Shown: positions 1 through 11,178 of the stretch, in pieces
Layout: each line of letters opens with the position of its first letter
How positions within the stretch are numbered: position 1 is the first letter of the stretch
Assembly: GCA_963739375.1 (NCBI GenBank)
Contig: CAVUAF010000014.1
Span: forward strand, 682,001-746,000
Reading direction: 5' to 3'
Length of the DNA: 64,000 nucleotides
DNA from: CAVUAF01 sp963739375
GTDB lineage: Bacteria; Acidobacteriota; Terriglobia; Terriglobales; Acidobacteriaceae
Position numbers and translations under genes: made by a program
The notes under the pieces: generated by a model
Database searches by the model: none
What the model was told of the DNA's origin: nothing
Seen by the model: only the letters and a program-made list of their open reading frames with translations

Positions 1-606
1 AAATACCGGTTTGGACCCATGGCCTGGCGGCCGGATGGAAAGGTCCTGGTCTTTACCCAGGTGGGTACCGGAGGCGATCAGGACCTGCTGTGGGTGACGC
101 TGGAGGGAGACGACAAGTCAGGATGGAAGGCAGGTGCGCCGCAGCCGTTCCTGAACACCCCCGCCTTCGAAGTGAACCCGTCGTTCTCGCCCGATGGACG
201 ATGGCTGGCCTACGAGAGTAATGAATCGGGCGCGCCCGAGGTCTACGTCAGGCCGTTTCCCGGACCCGGCGGCCGGTGGCAGATCTCGCAGGGAGGCGGC
301 TTCTTTCCGCAGTGGTCGCGCAGCGGACACGAGATTTTCTACACCAGTGCCGAACGGCGCATGATGGTGGCGAGCTACAGCGCGGCGGGCGACTCGTTCC
401 GTGCGGACAGCCCGCGGCTCTGGAGCAATGTGGTAATCGGCGACCGCGGGCCGATGAACGTAGACTTTGCCCTGCATCCGGACGGCAAGCGCATCGCGAT
501 CCTGAGCGATGCCGGCGGCGATGCGCAGAAACAGGTGTCGAAGGTGACCTTCATCGTCAATTTTCCCGACGAATTGCGCAGCAAACTGGCCGCGGCCAAG
601 CAGTGA
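1..606 (+). CDS. Beta-propeller (PD40/TolB-like) protein, C-terminal part
   Basis: The open frame runs in from the window edge, so the start is outside and about 201 residues are visible. They contain propeller blades with the signatures WRPDGK near residue 9 and FSPDGRWLAYES near residue 62, followed by a tract of the VYVRPFPGPGG type and a closing FALHPDGKRIAIL blade. This arrangement is familiar as the C-terminal half of acidobacterial serine/threonine kinases or TolB-like proteins, where the propeller is extracytoplasmic and probably binds ligand. The kinase domain would lie upstream and cannot be seen, so a free propeller protein is equally possible. No downstream gene follows closely: the next start is about 210 bp away. 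Confidence 0.8.
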   Translation, partial: KYRFGPMAWRPDGKVLVFTQVGTGGDQDLLWVTLEGDDKSGWKAGAPQPFLNTPAFEVNPSFSPDGRWLAYESNESGAPEVYVRPFPGPGGRWQISQGGGFFPQWSRSGHEIFYTSAERRMMVASYSAAGDSFRADSPRLWSNVVIGDRGPMNVDFALHPDGKRIAILSDAGGDAQKQVSKVTFIVNFPDELRSKLAAAKQ

Positions 607-814
607 GCCTGGCCGCGCACAGCCAGTGTCATGGCGTGCCGGGAAACGCCGCATTCATGGCGGCATGAAACGTTCTTCCCGGCCTTCCAGAGTCACCTCG
701 CACCCCCGCTGACGATTGACAACCGCGGCAGGGCGTGGAGAATCGGTGCGACACGGAATCGCTGTTTTGCCGGCGGGCAACCAGGCGGCTCTGCCCACGC
801 CGCGGAGGGAACCC

Positions 815-1567
815 ATGCACGTTAGTTTGCTTGCGCTCGTGATGCCGGACCACACCGGCTCGGAAAACCTGCAGATCATCCTGCGCTCGGTCCACTTTCT
901 CGCCGGTATCACCTGGATCGGCCTGCTCTACTTCTTCAACCTGATCAACGTGCCGTTCATGAAGTCGGTGACCGAGGCGCCGGTGAAGCAGAACGTCTTC
1001 AAGAACCTGACGCTGCCGGCGCTGTGGTGGTTCCGCTGGTCGGCGGTGGTGACGGTGTTCGCCGGCTTCTGGTACTGGGCGCAGACGATCGTCGCCGTGG
1101 ACGCCGCCAACTACAGCAGCAGCAGCAGCATGACCACCGGCAAAGTGATCGGTCTGTTCCTGGTTCTGTGGACCGTGGCGTGGGCGATCGAGTTCGCCAT
1201 CGTGAGCGCGGCGCCGGGGGTGAAGGCGCTGAACAACGGCTGGATCTACGCGGTCCTGGTCGCCATCCTGATCGCCGCTGCTTCCTACCTCTGGCTTTAT
1301 TTCAACGACCGCGAGTGGGAGAGCAACCGCCTGATCGCCATCGGGCTCGGCGGCGGCTACGGCTGGTTCATGATGCTGAACGTGTGGGGCATCATCTGGC
1401 GTAACAACAAGAAGATCATCAACGGGGCGCTGGCGGGCACGCCGCCAGCCGATGGTCCCAAGCTGGGGCGGCAGGCTTTCCTCGCCTCGCGCACCAACGC
1501 CTGGCTCTCGATTCCCATGCTCTTCTTCATGGCCGCGGCGAGCCATTACGGGCTGTTCGGGAAGTAG
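815..1567 (+). CDS. Urate hydroxylase (PuuD-type) N-terminal membrane domain protein
   Basis: A 250-residue integral membrane protein with about six hydrophobic segments (near residues 17-40, 70-95, 110-132, 145-165, 178-200 and 228-247). The first segment carries HFLAGITWIGLLYFFN, the hallmark of the urate oxidase N-terminal family (PF06181). The start is ATG at 815, preceded by GGAGGGA at 804-810; the frame is open further upstream but without a better start. Proteobacterial PuuD has this membrane domain followed by a cytochrome c domain. Here the protein stops after the membrane part and no CXXCH is present, so urate oxidation is not demonstrated. A terminator follows at once, so it is probably transcribed alone. 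Confidence 0.72.
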   Translation: MHVSLLALVMPDHTGSENLQIILRSVHFLAGITWIGLLYFFNLINVPFMKSVTEAPVKQNVFKNLTLPALWWFRWSAVVTVFAGFWYWAQTIVAVDAANYSSSSSMTTGKVIGLFLVLWTVAWAIEFAIVSAAPGVKALNNGWIYAVLVAILIAAASYLWLYFNDREWESNRLIAIGLGGGYGWFMMLNVWGIIWRNNKKIINGALAGTPPADGPKLGRQAFLASRTNAWLSIPMLFFMAAASHYGLFGK

Positions 1568-1574
1568 CGCGTAG

Positions 1575-1620
1575 GCTCCAAGCCACAAGCTCAAGCTCTA
1601 GTCTTGGAGCTTTTTATTTT
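1575..1620 (+). terminator. Intrinsic terminator after the membrane protein gene
   Basis: GCTCCAAG at 1575-1582 is complementary to CTTGGAGC at 1603-1610, with a competing tighter hairpin from 1587. A T-rich run (TTTTTATTTT) follows at 1611-1620. It sits 8 bp after the stop codon at 1567. Confidence 0.75.
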
Positions 1621-1638
1621 GCCGCCAGAGATCAAGGC

Positions 1639-2043
1639 TTGCAGCTGAGCCTGCTATCGTTGGGCGTGACCACTGCCGACCAACTGCGCCACGGCATTGC
1701 GCTCTTCAACGCCGCGCGCTTTTACGACGCGCACGAGGCGCTGGAAGACGCGTGGCGCGCCACCTCCGGCGAGCCCAAGCGTTTTCTGCAAGGGCTGACG
1801 CAGGCGGCGGTGGCGCTGCACCATCACGCGACCGGGAACCTCGCGGGCGCGCGCTCGGTGCTGGCGCGCGCCATCGGGAACCTGGAAGCGTTTGCGCCGC
1901 GCTGCTGTGGCGTGGAAGTCGGCGAGTTGGTGCGCGACCTGAAACAATGCGCCACGGCTCTCGACCGCGGCCGCGGATGGCAGGCGCCCCAGATACGCTT
2001 CGCAGCGCCAGAACCACCCGCAGCGGAAACCCCGCCCTCCTAG
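1639..2043 (+). CDS. DUF309 family protein
   Basis: A 134-residue soluble helical protein. The core LFNAARFYDAHEALEDAW, followed by FLQGLTQAAVALHHH, matches the DUF309 family (PF03745), whose members share a conserved F/YxxHExLE helix. Function is unknown. I give the TTG at 1639; GTG at 1666 is an equally reasonable start and leaves the domain intact. The last 25 residues are Pro/Ala rich and outside the domain. The aminotransferase gene starts 69 bp downstream on the same strand. Confidence 0.78.
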   Translation: MQLSLLSLGVTTADQLRHGIALFNAARFYDAHEALEDAWRATSGEPKRFLQGLTQAAVALHHHATGNLAGARSVLARAIGNLEAFAPRCCGVEVGELVRDLKQCATALDRGRGWQAPQIRFAAPEPPAAETPPS

Positions 2044-2111
2044 GCAGCTCTGGTCCTCCGGCGCGGCCGGCCCGCGCCCGGGTGCTAGAATCGTGGCTCC
2101 CCCTGGCCCCT

Positions 2112-3296
2112 ATGGCGATCCCTCAATCCAAGCCGCGGGAGACCCGCGTCACCGAAGTGCCGCTGCTCGACCTCGGGCGCCAGTACGCGCCCATCCGCGA
2201 CGAGGTGATGCAGGCGCTGGAGCGCGTGGTCGCCTCGCACCACTTCATCCTGGGGGAGGAAGTGGCGGCCTTCGAGCGCGAGGCGGGCGCCTGGCTCGGC
2301 GGCTGCCACGCGGTCGGCTGCGCCTCCGGGACGGACGCGCTGTGGCTGTCGCTGCTGGCCTGCGGTATCGGGCCGGGCGACCAGGTCCTGACTACCCCCT
2401 TCAGCTTCTTCGCTAGCGTGAGCGCCATCGTGCGCGCGGGCGCGCGGCCGCTGCTGGTGGACATTCACCCGGAGACGTTCAACCTCGATCCGGCGCTGGT
2501 AGAAGGCAAGTTGCGGGAGGCGCGCTCGGCCACCCTGCGGGCGCTCCTGCCGGTGCACCTTTTCGGGCAATGCGCCGATATGGACGCGTTCGCGCGGCTG
2601 GCGAGCGAGTTCAACCTGGCGCTGATTGAAGACGCGGCGCAGGCCTTTGGCGCGGCGTGGCGCGGGACGCGGGCCGGCACGCTGGGGCGCGTTGCCGCGT
2701 TCAGCTTCTACCCCACCAAGAACCTCAGCGCCGCCGGCGACGCGGGCCTGGTCACGACGCGCGATGCGGGCGTGGCCGAGCGCCTGCGCGTCCTGCGCAA
2801 TCACGGCAGCCGCCAGCGCTATCACCACGAGGAATTGGGCTGGAACAGCCGCCTCGACGCGCTGCAGGCGGCGGTGCTGCGGGTGAAGCTGCGCTACCTG
2901 GAGCGCTGGAACCAGGCGCGCCACGCGCACGCCGAGCATTACACCGACCTGCTGCGCAGCGCCGGGCTGGCGGGGCGGGAAGCGTCGCGCGCCACCCCCG
3001 TAGTAGCGCCGCAGGTGGCGGCGCAGGCGCACCACATCTTTCACCAGTACACGGTGCGCGCGCACGATCGCGAGGCCCTGCGGCGCTTCCTCGCCGAGCG
3101 CGGCATCGGCACCGAGGTCTACTACCCGGTGCCACTGCACCTGCAACCCGCGCTGGGCTGGCTCGGCTACGACGCCGGCGCCTTCCCCGAGGCGGAGCGC
3201 GCCTGCGCCGAGGTGCTCGCCCTGCCCATGTTCCCGGAACTCACCGCGGACGAGCAACAGTACGTGGTGGACGCCATCGCGGCCTTCTACTCGTAG
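2112..3296 (+). CDS. DegT/DnrJ/EryC1/StrS family aminotransferase
   Basis: A 394-residue PLP enzyme of the sugar aminotransferase family, which aminates keto-sugars for cell-surface glycans or secondary metabolites. It opens with VPLLDLGRQYAPI, the usual N-terminal signature. ASGTDALWLSL binds the cofactor phosphate, EDAAQAFGA supplies the ring-stacking Asp, and SFYPTKNLSAAGDAG carries the Schiff-base lysine (K203). The start is ATG at 2112; the open frame continues upstream but that part overlaps the DUF309 gene and is unrelated. There is no Shine-Dalgarno sequence; a TAGAAT -10-like box lies at 2086-2091. No sugar-pathway genes adjoin it, so the substrate is unknown. Its last 19 codons recur, diverged, at 6521-6577. 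Confidence 0.9.
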   Translation: MAIPQSKPRETRVTEVPLLDLGRQYAPIRDEVMQALERVVASHHFILGEEVAAFEREAGAWLGGCHAVGCASGTDALWLSLLACGIGPGDQVLTTPFSFFASVSAIVRAGARPLLVDIHPETFNLDPALVEGKLREARSATLRALLPVHLFGQCADMDAFARLASEFNLALIEDAAQAFGAAWRGTRAGTLGRVAAFSFYPTKNLSAAGDAGLVTTRDAGVAERLRVLRNHGSRQRYHHEELGWNSRLDALQAAVLRVKLRYLERWNQARHAHAEHYTDLLRSAGLAGREASRATPVVAPQVAAQAHHIFHQYTVRAHDREALRRFLAERGIGTEVYYPVPLHLQPALGWLGYDAGAFPEAERACAEVLALPMFPELTADEQQYVVDAIAAFYS

Positions 3297-3365
3297 GCGA
3301 CGGCTTGTCACGCGCCTGAGTTGTTGCAATTTCGCTAGTACCAGCCGGAGAGCACATCAGGAAGA

Positions 3366-3406
3366 AAAGAGGGTGCGCGCCAGCCGCTTGGGGCGGCTGG
3401 CGCGCA
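3366..3406 (-). terminator. Intrinsic terminator downstream of katG
   Basis: A perfect 14-bp stem (3374-3387 with 3393-3406) closes a five-base loop, TTGGG. On the minus strand the stem is followed by CCCTCTTTTCTTCC, a U-rich tract in RNA. This orientation terminates katG, whose stop codon is about 80 bp upstream of the stem in that direction. Confidence 0.7.
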
Positions 3407-3488
3407 GGTCATCCGGGGATCAGCCGCCGGTCCCAACTGCAGGAATGGGGAGTAGTACCAAGTTGACAGCTCTCGTTTCCCCCGAGAC

Positions 3489-5707
<2,219 letters not shown>

Positions 5708-5815
5708 GAGTTCACCCTCCTTCGTACTAGCCCAGAAGGACGGCGATGAAATACAAAACCATCCTGGCCTTCTCATGCGCGCAATCGCCGGCCACGCTTT
5801 GCCGACGCGCGCCAT

Positions 5816-6271
5816 TCATCGGGTATCCGCGCGCCTGCGACCTTTAACGGGAAGCGTGTCGCGGAGCGCGCACTTGGTGCAGAGTCCCCGGAAAATGAGT
5901 TCGCATTCGCGAAGAATCCGCTTACCGAGAGACCGCGAGGCAGGCCTGGGCACGTCGTACCACTCGATGTCCTCAACCTTGCCGCAGCGGTCGCAGATGA
6001 AGTGGTGATGTCGCATGCCTTTCGCATCGAATCGCGCGGCGCGGCCCTCGACGGCCACTTCACGCACCAAACCCGCCTGCACCAGGTCCCGCAGATTGTT
6101 ATAAGTCGTGGCCCTTGAAGAGCGCGGATCCACGCGATTCACGGCTGCGAAGATTTCCGCAGCCGTGGGATGGCGGTTGTGTTCCATCAAGAATGCCATC
6201 ACGGCGTAGCGCTGCGGAGTGCACCGCAACCCGCCGCCTTCCAAGGATCGTTTGATCGCGTCGGCGCCCAT
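5816..6271 (-). CDS. perR: Fur-family peroxide repressor PerR
   Basis: A 151-residue winged-helix metalloregulator, here read as the peroxide sensor controlling katG. CTPQRYAVMAFL begins the DNA-binding domain. HHHFICDRCGKVEDIEW carries metal-binding histidines and the first structural zinc pair (CDRC), and GLCTKC carries the second. The Asp in KVEDIE falls where PerR proteins have Asp and Fur proteins usually have Glu, which favours PerR. It is transcribed before katG with 108 bp between them, a usual PerR-KatG pairing. A palindromic operator overlaps its own promoter, so autorepression is expected. Almost no untranslated leader fits between the -10 box and the start codon. Confidence 0.9.
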   Translation of the reverse strand: MGADAIKRSLEGGGLRCTPQRYAVMAFLMEHNRHPTAAEIFAAVNRVDPRSSRATTYNNLRDLVQAGLVREVAVEGRAARFDAKGMRHHHFICDRCGKVEDIEWYDVPRPASRSLGKRILRECELIFRGLCTKCALRDTLPVKGRRRADTR

Positions 6272-6277
6272 AAAGCA

Positions 6278-6310
6278 ATTAGATTATATCTAATGTGATA
6301 TTTTGTCAAG
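6278..6310 (-). promoter_or_regulatory. perR promoter with PerR-box palindrome
   Basis: On the minus strand TTGACA (6309-6304) is followed by TATAAT with a 15-bp spacer, or by TAATCT with 17. Overlapping the -10 region is ATTAGAT-TAT-ATCTAAT at 6278-6294. It can also be read as 7-1-7 arms (TTAGATT-A-TATCTAA), the layout of known PerR boxes. A repressor bound here would block RNA polymerase directly. The predicted transcript start lies within a few bases of the perR ATG at 6271. Confidence 0.75.
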
Positions 6311-6607
6311 ACTTATGCTTTGGGTTGCTGCTTGAGAGCATCCTCTGTGGCTACAAGCGCCAACACTCTGCACGTAGGCGAAGGTGCAGGCGGCGCGCGA
6401 CGCGAATCGACGATTGCGAATTCGCGCCGCAAGCGGCTTGATGTAAGCCGCTGAAACAAAGGCACTTCCACCCTTTCCACTTTTTGAATTCGCTCAACGA
6501 CCAGGTGGTTGGCCCCGGCACTCACCACGAACGAGCAGCAGTACGTGGTGGACGCCATCGCGGCCTTCTATTCGTGAGGGTCGGCGGACCTTCCGGCCGG
6601 CGATGAA
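6311..6607. other. Intergenic region between perR and the SH3 lipoprotein gene
   Basis: Together with the perR promoter this makes a gene-free stretch of about 335 bp. I see no convincing gene: the minus-strand reading frame over 6313-6558 has no recognisable domain, no ribosome site and odd composition. It contains a hairpin (AGCGGCTT at 6432-6439 with AAGCCGCT at 6445-6452, five-base loop, no T-run). It ends with the duplicated aminotransferase tail annotated separately. Confidence 0.6.
6521..6577 (+). pseudogene. Duplicated 3' end of a DegT aminotransferase gene
   Basis: These 57 bases encode LTTNEQQYVVDAIAAFYS and a stop. The genuine aminotransferase ends LTADEQQYVVDAIAAFYS (3240-3296). 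Several nucleotide differences are silent (CAA/CAG, TAC/TAT, TAG/TGA), so this is a diverged homologue under past coding selection rather than a fresh copy. Nothing upstream of it resembles the rest of the gene. It marks the far boundary of the katG-perR segment. Confidence 0.8.
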
Positions 6608-7798
6608 CTAGCGGTGTTTGCTGCGCGGCGATGCCCGGCGATGGGTGGCGGGAGGCCGCGCCAGGCGGGTTGGCGGCTGGCCGGGCGCGGTGACGCGCCG
6701 CACCATGGGGCCATTGAGCTTGTACTCGCGGGTGACGGTTTGCCCGTTCTCGTCCTGTAAGCGCAACGTGAACGCCGGCAGCGTGCCTTCCTTGCCGAAG
6801 TTTTTCTCTCCGCTGCTGACCGGAAAAATGCCGACCAGATTATGTTCGCGGTAGGCGGTCTCATAGCGGTGGGCCCGCAGGTTCCAGGAAAAGACGCGCA
6901 CCTGGTTGTAGTCGAAGGGCAGGCCGTCGCGCGGTTCGGTGAGCAGCACCAGGTACTGCGGACGGCGGTGGTAATCGGCCCCCGGCGCAGCGGCGGCGGG
7001 CGGCGGCAGCAGCGCCCCGGTCGGGGAATTCTGCTCTGCCGGCGGCTCATACCCGGGGTCCTGGAGGTAATTCAAGACGCGCGCCGCCACGATGCGCTGT
7101 CCCTCGGCGTACTGCGCGATGTCGAGGGGGACGTCGATGTCCACGAGGCGTGCCAGCACCCAGCCGACGTGCTTCTGCGTGTCGCGCGCCAGCCACCAGT
7201 CTTCCAGCGGCGGCGGCGGAGCTTCGGCATCCGGTGCGGCGCCCGGGGTGGCGTGTTTCACCGGCGCCGGCGTTCGGGCGGCGTTTTTTTCCGCCGTGCC
7301 GCGCTGCAGCAGCTCGATGCGCTCCCCTTCCTTGAGCTGGTAGAGGTAGTCGGTGTCGCGTCCGGGGGCGACGTGCATGTTGAGCACGGCGCGGGTCACG
7401 GCGTTGCCCTGCGGCGACATGCTGCCGGCATCCTGCGCCAGTTTCTGCAGCGCGTCGAACACCGGCGCCCCGACCAGGTAACGCTGCTCCACCCAGCCTT
7501 CTTTGCCGTCCGCGGCGCGCACCCGGACAAACCGCTTCTGGCGTTCCAGCACCTCGACGCGCTCCCCGTTCTTGACCGCTCCCACGCGGTTGTAGAGGGC
7601 GGAAACACGGTCGCGCAGGTTCACCTGGGAAGCCGCGACCCAGGCGTACTCGTGGGTCAAGGGCCCCCCGCGGCGGCAGGCGCTGAGCAGCAGCAGGAGC
7701 GCCAGCACGCCCAGCGCGACACCCCGGCACGTCCGCGGCTGCGGGCGGGCGGAACTCTGGATTGCAGCGGGAATCACTACGGAATCAATATAGCGCAC
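6608..7798 (-). CDS. SH3-domain lipoprotein
   Basis: A 396-residue exported protein. After a basic N-terminus and a leucine-rich core, LLLLSAC gives a lipobox with Cys41 as the likely lipidated residue. Two bacterial SH3-like domains follow: residues about 54-110 (VNLRDRVSALYNRVG...WVEQRYLV) and about 139-220 (VLNMHVAPGRDTDYLYQL...GWVLARLVDI), separated by a short linker. Bacterial SH3 domains commonly bind peptidoglycan or its peptides. The C-terminal 150 residues form a further unassigned domain ending in a basic, Pro/Arg-rich tail. The gene lies 92 bp downstream of pfkA on the same strand, with a hairpin between them. Function is unknown. Confidence 0.75.
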   Translation of the reverse strand: MRYIDSVVIPAAIQSSARPQPRTCRGVALGVLALLLLLSACRRGGPLTHEYAWVAASQVNLRDRVSALYNRVGAVKNGERVEVLERQKRFVRVRAADGKEGWVEQRYLVGAPVFDALQKLAQDAGSMSPQGNAVTRAVLNMHVAPGRDTDYLYQLKEGERIELLQRGTAEKNAARTPAPVKHATPGAAPDAEAPPPPLEDWWLARDTQKHVGWVLARLVDIDVPLDIAQYAEGQRIVAARVLNYLQDPGYEPPAEQNSPTGALLPPPAAAAPGADYHRRPQYLVLLTEPRDGLPFDYNQVRVFSWNLRAHRYETAYREHNLVGIFPVSSGEKNFGKEGTLPAFTLRLQDENGQTVTREYKLNGPMVRRVTAPGQPPTRLARPPATHRRASPRSKHR

Positions 7799-7827
7799 GC
7801 GGCGGCGCGGGCGCGGTCGCTTCGCGA

Positions 7828-7847
7828 GTCAGGGCTGAAGCCCTGAC
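7828..7847. repeat. Perfect hairpin with TGAA loop
   Basis: GTCAGGGC (7828-7835) and GCCCTGAC (7840-7847) pair perfectly around TGAA. There is no T-run on either strand. A similar GCGGC-TGAA-GCCGC hairpin occurs near 53930, so this looks like a small dispersed intergenic palindrome rather than a terminator. Confidence 0.55.
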
Positions 7848-7890
7848 CTACTGAGCCGTGCCCCTCCGAAAATGATTTATGAGATGGCTT

Positions 7891-9020
<1,130 letters not shown>

Positions 9021-9021
<1 letters not shown>

Positions 9022-9626
9022 CAGAAGGCGTTCACCGTCACGTTGGTGGCGGCGGAGATGGTACCAGAAGTCGCGCTCACCGAGGTCGTCCCCACCCCGA
9101 CGGCGGTGAGCAGGCCAGCGGCGCTGATGGTGACGATGCTGGTGTTGCCCGTCGTCCACGTGACCTGCGTGGTCACGTTGCCCTGGGTGTCGTCGGAAAA
9201 GGTGGCGGTGGCGGTGTACTGCTGGGTCTGCCCGGTAACCAGGGTCTGGTTGGTGGGCGAAACCGCGATGGAGCTGATGACCCGGGTGCTGACGGTGAGC
9301 TGGGTAGTAGCGGTTTCGGCGCCCGACTTGGCGGTGATGGTGGTGGTGCCGAGGGCCACGCCGGTCGCCAGGCCAGCGCTGTTGATGGTCGCCACCCCGG
9401 TATTGGAAGAACTCCAGGCGGCGGTGCTGGTGACGTCCTTGGTCGTGCCATCGGCGAGCGTGGCGTTCGCCGTGTATTGCTCGGTATTGCTGGGGGTGAT
9501 GGCGGCGTTGACCGGCGTGAGGGTCAGCGCCACCACCGTGCCCGGCGAGAGAAAGAAGTCGCCACACCCTACTGCCGCCGTCAACAACGCGACGGCGATG
9601 ATCAGACTGGTGGCCTGCTGGCGCAT
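9021..9626 (-). CDS. Lipoprotein with two bacterial Ig-like (BIG2) domains
   Basis: From ATG at 9626 the protein has 201 residues. A signal sequence (SLIIAVALLTAAVGC) ends in a plausible lipobox cysteine. Two BIG2-type repeats follow, each built as VxxLxxxP...Y.A.A...DG/DDT...W.SS....A.I...GL.T....G.T.I.A. They are typical of surface adhesins and stalk domains. The frame extends upstream to 9680, but the signal peptide favours the internal start. It is the upstream partner of pfkA, with one shared base. A metabolic reason for that coupling is not obvious. Confidence 0.8.
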
Positions 9627-9714
9627 GGGCACAAAAATTCTAACAGCTTCGCGCGCTCCCCTTCTGTACGAAGACGGCAAATCAGGTAAAGTGTTCTTCT
9701 TTTCTCAGGTGACC

Positions 9715-11154
9715 ATGCGCAAGCCCTCTCGGTTGTTCACCCGGTGGTTCGCCCTCGTGATGATGCTGGCCGGCGCCGCCGGCGCCCAGCTGCCGACGAA
9801 ACCGCGCTCCTCGCAACCCGCCCACACTACTCCCGCCCGGACGGCGGCCGTGGTCGCGGCGCCCGAGGTCTGCGCCGAGTGCATCCGCGCCGAAGAGACT
9901 TTCCTCGCCAATGACGCGCTGCGCGGACGGGGCAGCGGCACACACGACGAAGAGCTGGCCGCGCACTACCTCGGCAGCGAGCTGCTGCGCTACGGCATCG
10001 CGCCCGCCGGCGACAACGGCAGCTACGTGCAGATGGCGACCATCGTGACGCGCGTCGCGGCCGCGCCGCCGGTGCTGTCGTTCGCCGCGGCCGGCAGCGA
10101 GACGCGCTGGACCCATGGGCACGAAGTCATCGTGCTCGGCCTGCCGGCGGAGAAGGTTTCCGGCCCCCTGCAGCGGTTGCCGGGGGCCAACGCCCCGGTG
10201 CAGAAGGGCGCCATTGTCCTGGTGGACCCCAAGGACGGCTTCAACGCCGCGACGCAGGCGCTGCAACAGGGCGCCGCCATGGCGCTGCTGCTGGCGCCGT
10301 CGCGCTTTGCGCAGACCTGGGAGGCGCGTGGCCAGCGCCTGCCGCGCCTCGGCGACGCGGCCATGGGCGCGGGCAATGTGGTCGTGCTGAACCAGGCCGC
10401 AGCCACGGCGCTCGCCGCCCTCCCGGAAGGAACTACCATCACCGTCGAAGCCCCGGCGGGCCCGGAACAGAAAAGCTACACCTGGAACACGGTCGGAATT
10501 CTGCGCGGCAGCGATCCCAGGCTCGTCCAGCAGGCCATTCTGCTCTCGGCGCACCTCGACCACCTCGGAGTCGGGCCGCCGGTGAATGGCGACGACATCT
10601 ACAACGGCGCCGATGACGACGCCTCCGGCTGCGTCGCCGTGCTGCAACTGGCGCGCGCGCTGGGGGCCGCGGCCACGCCGAAGCGCACCGTCGTCTTCGC
10701 CCTCTTCGGCAGCGAAGAAAAGGGCGGCCTCGGTTCGCGCTGGTTCCTCGACCATGCGCCGGTGCCGCTCGAGCACTTCGTCGCCAACCTGGAGTTTGAG
10801 ATGATCGGCCGCCCCGACCCCAAGGTGCAGCCCGACGAACTCTGGCTCGCCGGCTGGGAACTCTCCAATCTGGGGCCGGTCCTGGTGCAGCACGGCGCCA
10901 AGCTGGTGGCCGACCAGCGCCCGGAGCAGAAATTCTTCCAGCGCTCCGACAACATCGCGCTGGCACGCCGCGGGGTGGTGGCGCAGTCTGTCTCCAGCTT
11001 CGGCCTGCACCCCGACTATCACCGGCCCAGCGACGACCTCGCCCACCTTGACTTCGCGCACCTGACGGCGGCCATCGGCTCCATGATCGCGCCAGTGCGC
11101 TGGCTGGCGAACTCCGACTTCGTGCCCCAGTGGGAGCCAGGGAAGAAGCCGTAG
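9715..11154 (+). CDS. Secreted M28-family zinc aminopeptidase
   Basis: A 479-residue exported metallopeptidase. The signal peptide is residues 1-23 (ALVMMLAGAAGAQ). A protease-associated insert lies between the N-terminal segment and the catalytic domain. Zinc ligands and catalytic residues are visible: SAHLDHLG (His and catalytic Asp), NGADDDASG (bridging Asp), GSEEKGG (general base Glu and Glu ligand), and HPDYHRPSDD near the C-terminus (final His). M28 enzymes release N-terminal amino acids from peptides in the periplasm or medium. The start is ATG at 9715; the much longer open frame upstream is antisense to pfkA and not coding. Transcribed divergently from the Ig-like lipoprotein. Confidence 0.9.
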   Translation: MRKPSRLFTRWFALVMMLAGAAGAQLPTKPRSSQPAHTTPARTAAVVAAPEVCAECIRAEETFLANDALRGRGSGTHDEELAAHYLGSELLRYGIAPAGDNGSYVQMATIVTRVAAAPPVLSFAAAGSETRWTHGHEVIVLGLPAEKVSGPLQRLPGANAPVQKGAIVLVDPKDGFNAATQALQQGAAMALLLAPSRFAQTWEARGQRLPRLGDAAMGAGNVVVLNQAAATALAALPEGTTITVEAPAGPEQKSYTWNTVGILRGSDPRLVQQAILLSAHLDHLGVGPPVNGDDIYNGADDDASGCVAVLQLARALGAAATPKRTVVFALFGSEEKGGLGSRWFLDHAPVPLEHFVANLEFEMIGRPDPKVQPDELWLAGWELSNLGPVLVQHGAKLVADQRPEQKFFQRSDNIALARRGVVAQSVSSFGLHPDYHRPSDDLAHLDFAHLTAAIGSMIAPVRWLANSDFVPQWEPGKKP

Positions 11155-11178
11155 CCGGGGCGCGAGGGGACGAAGCCT

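Noticed and set aside
6313..6558. An 81-codon minus-strand frame between perR and the SH3 gene
   Set aside because: No ribosome site, no recognisable domain, unusual composition, and it overlaps the duplicated aminotransferase tail in the opposite sense.
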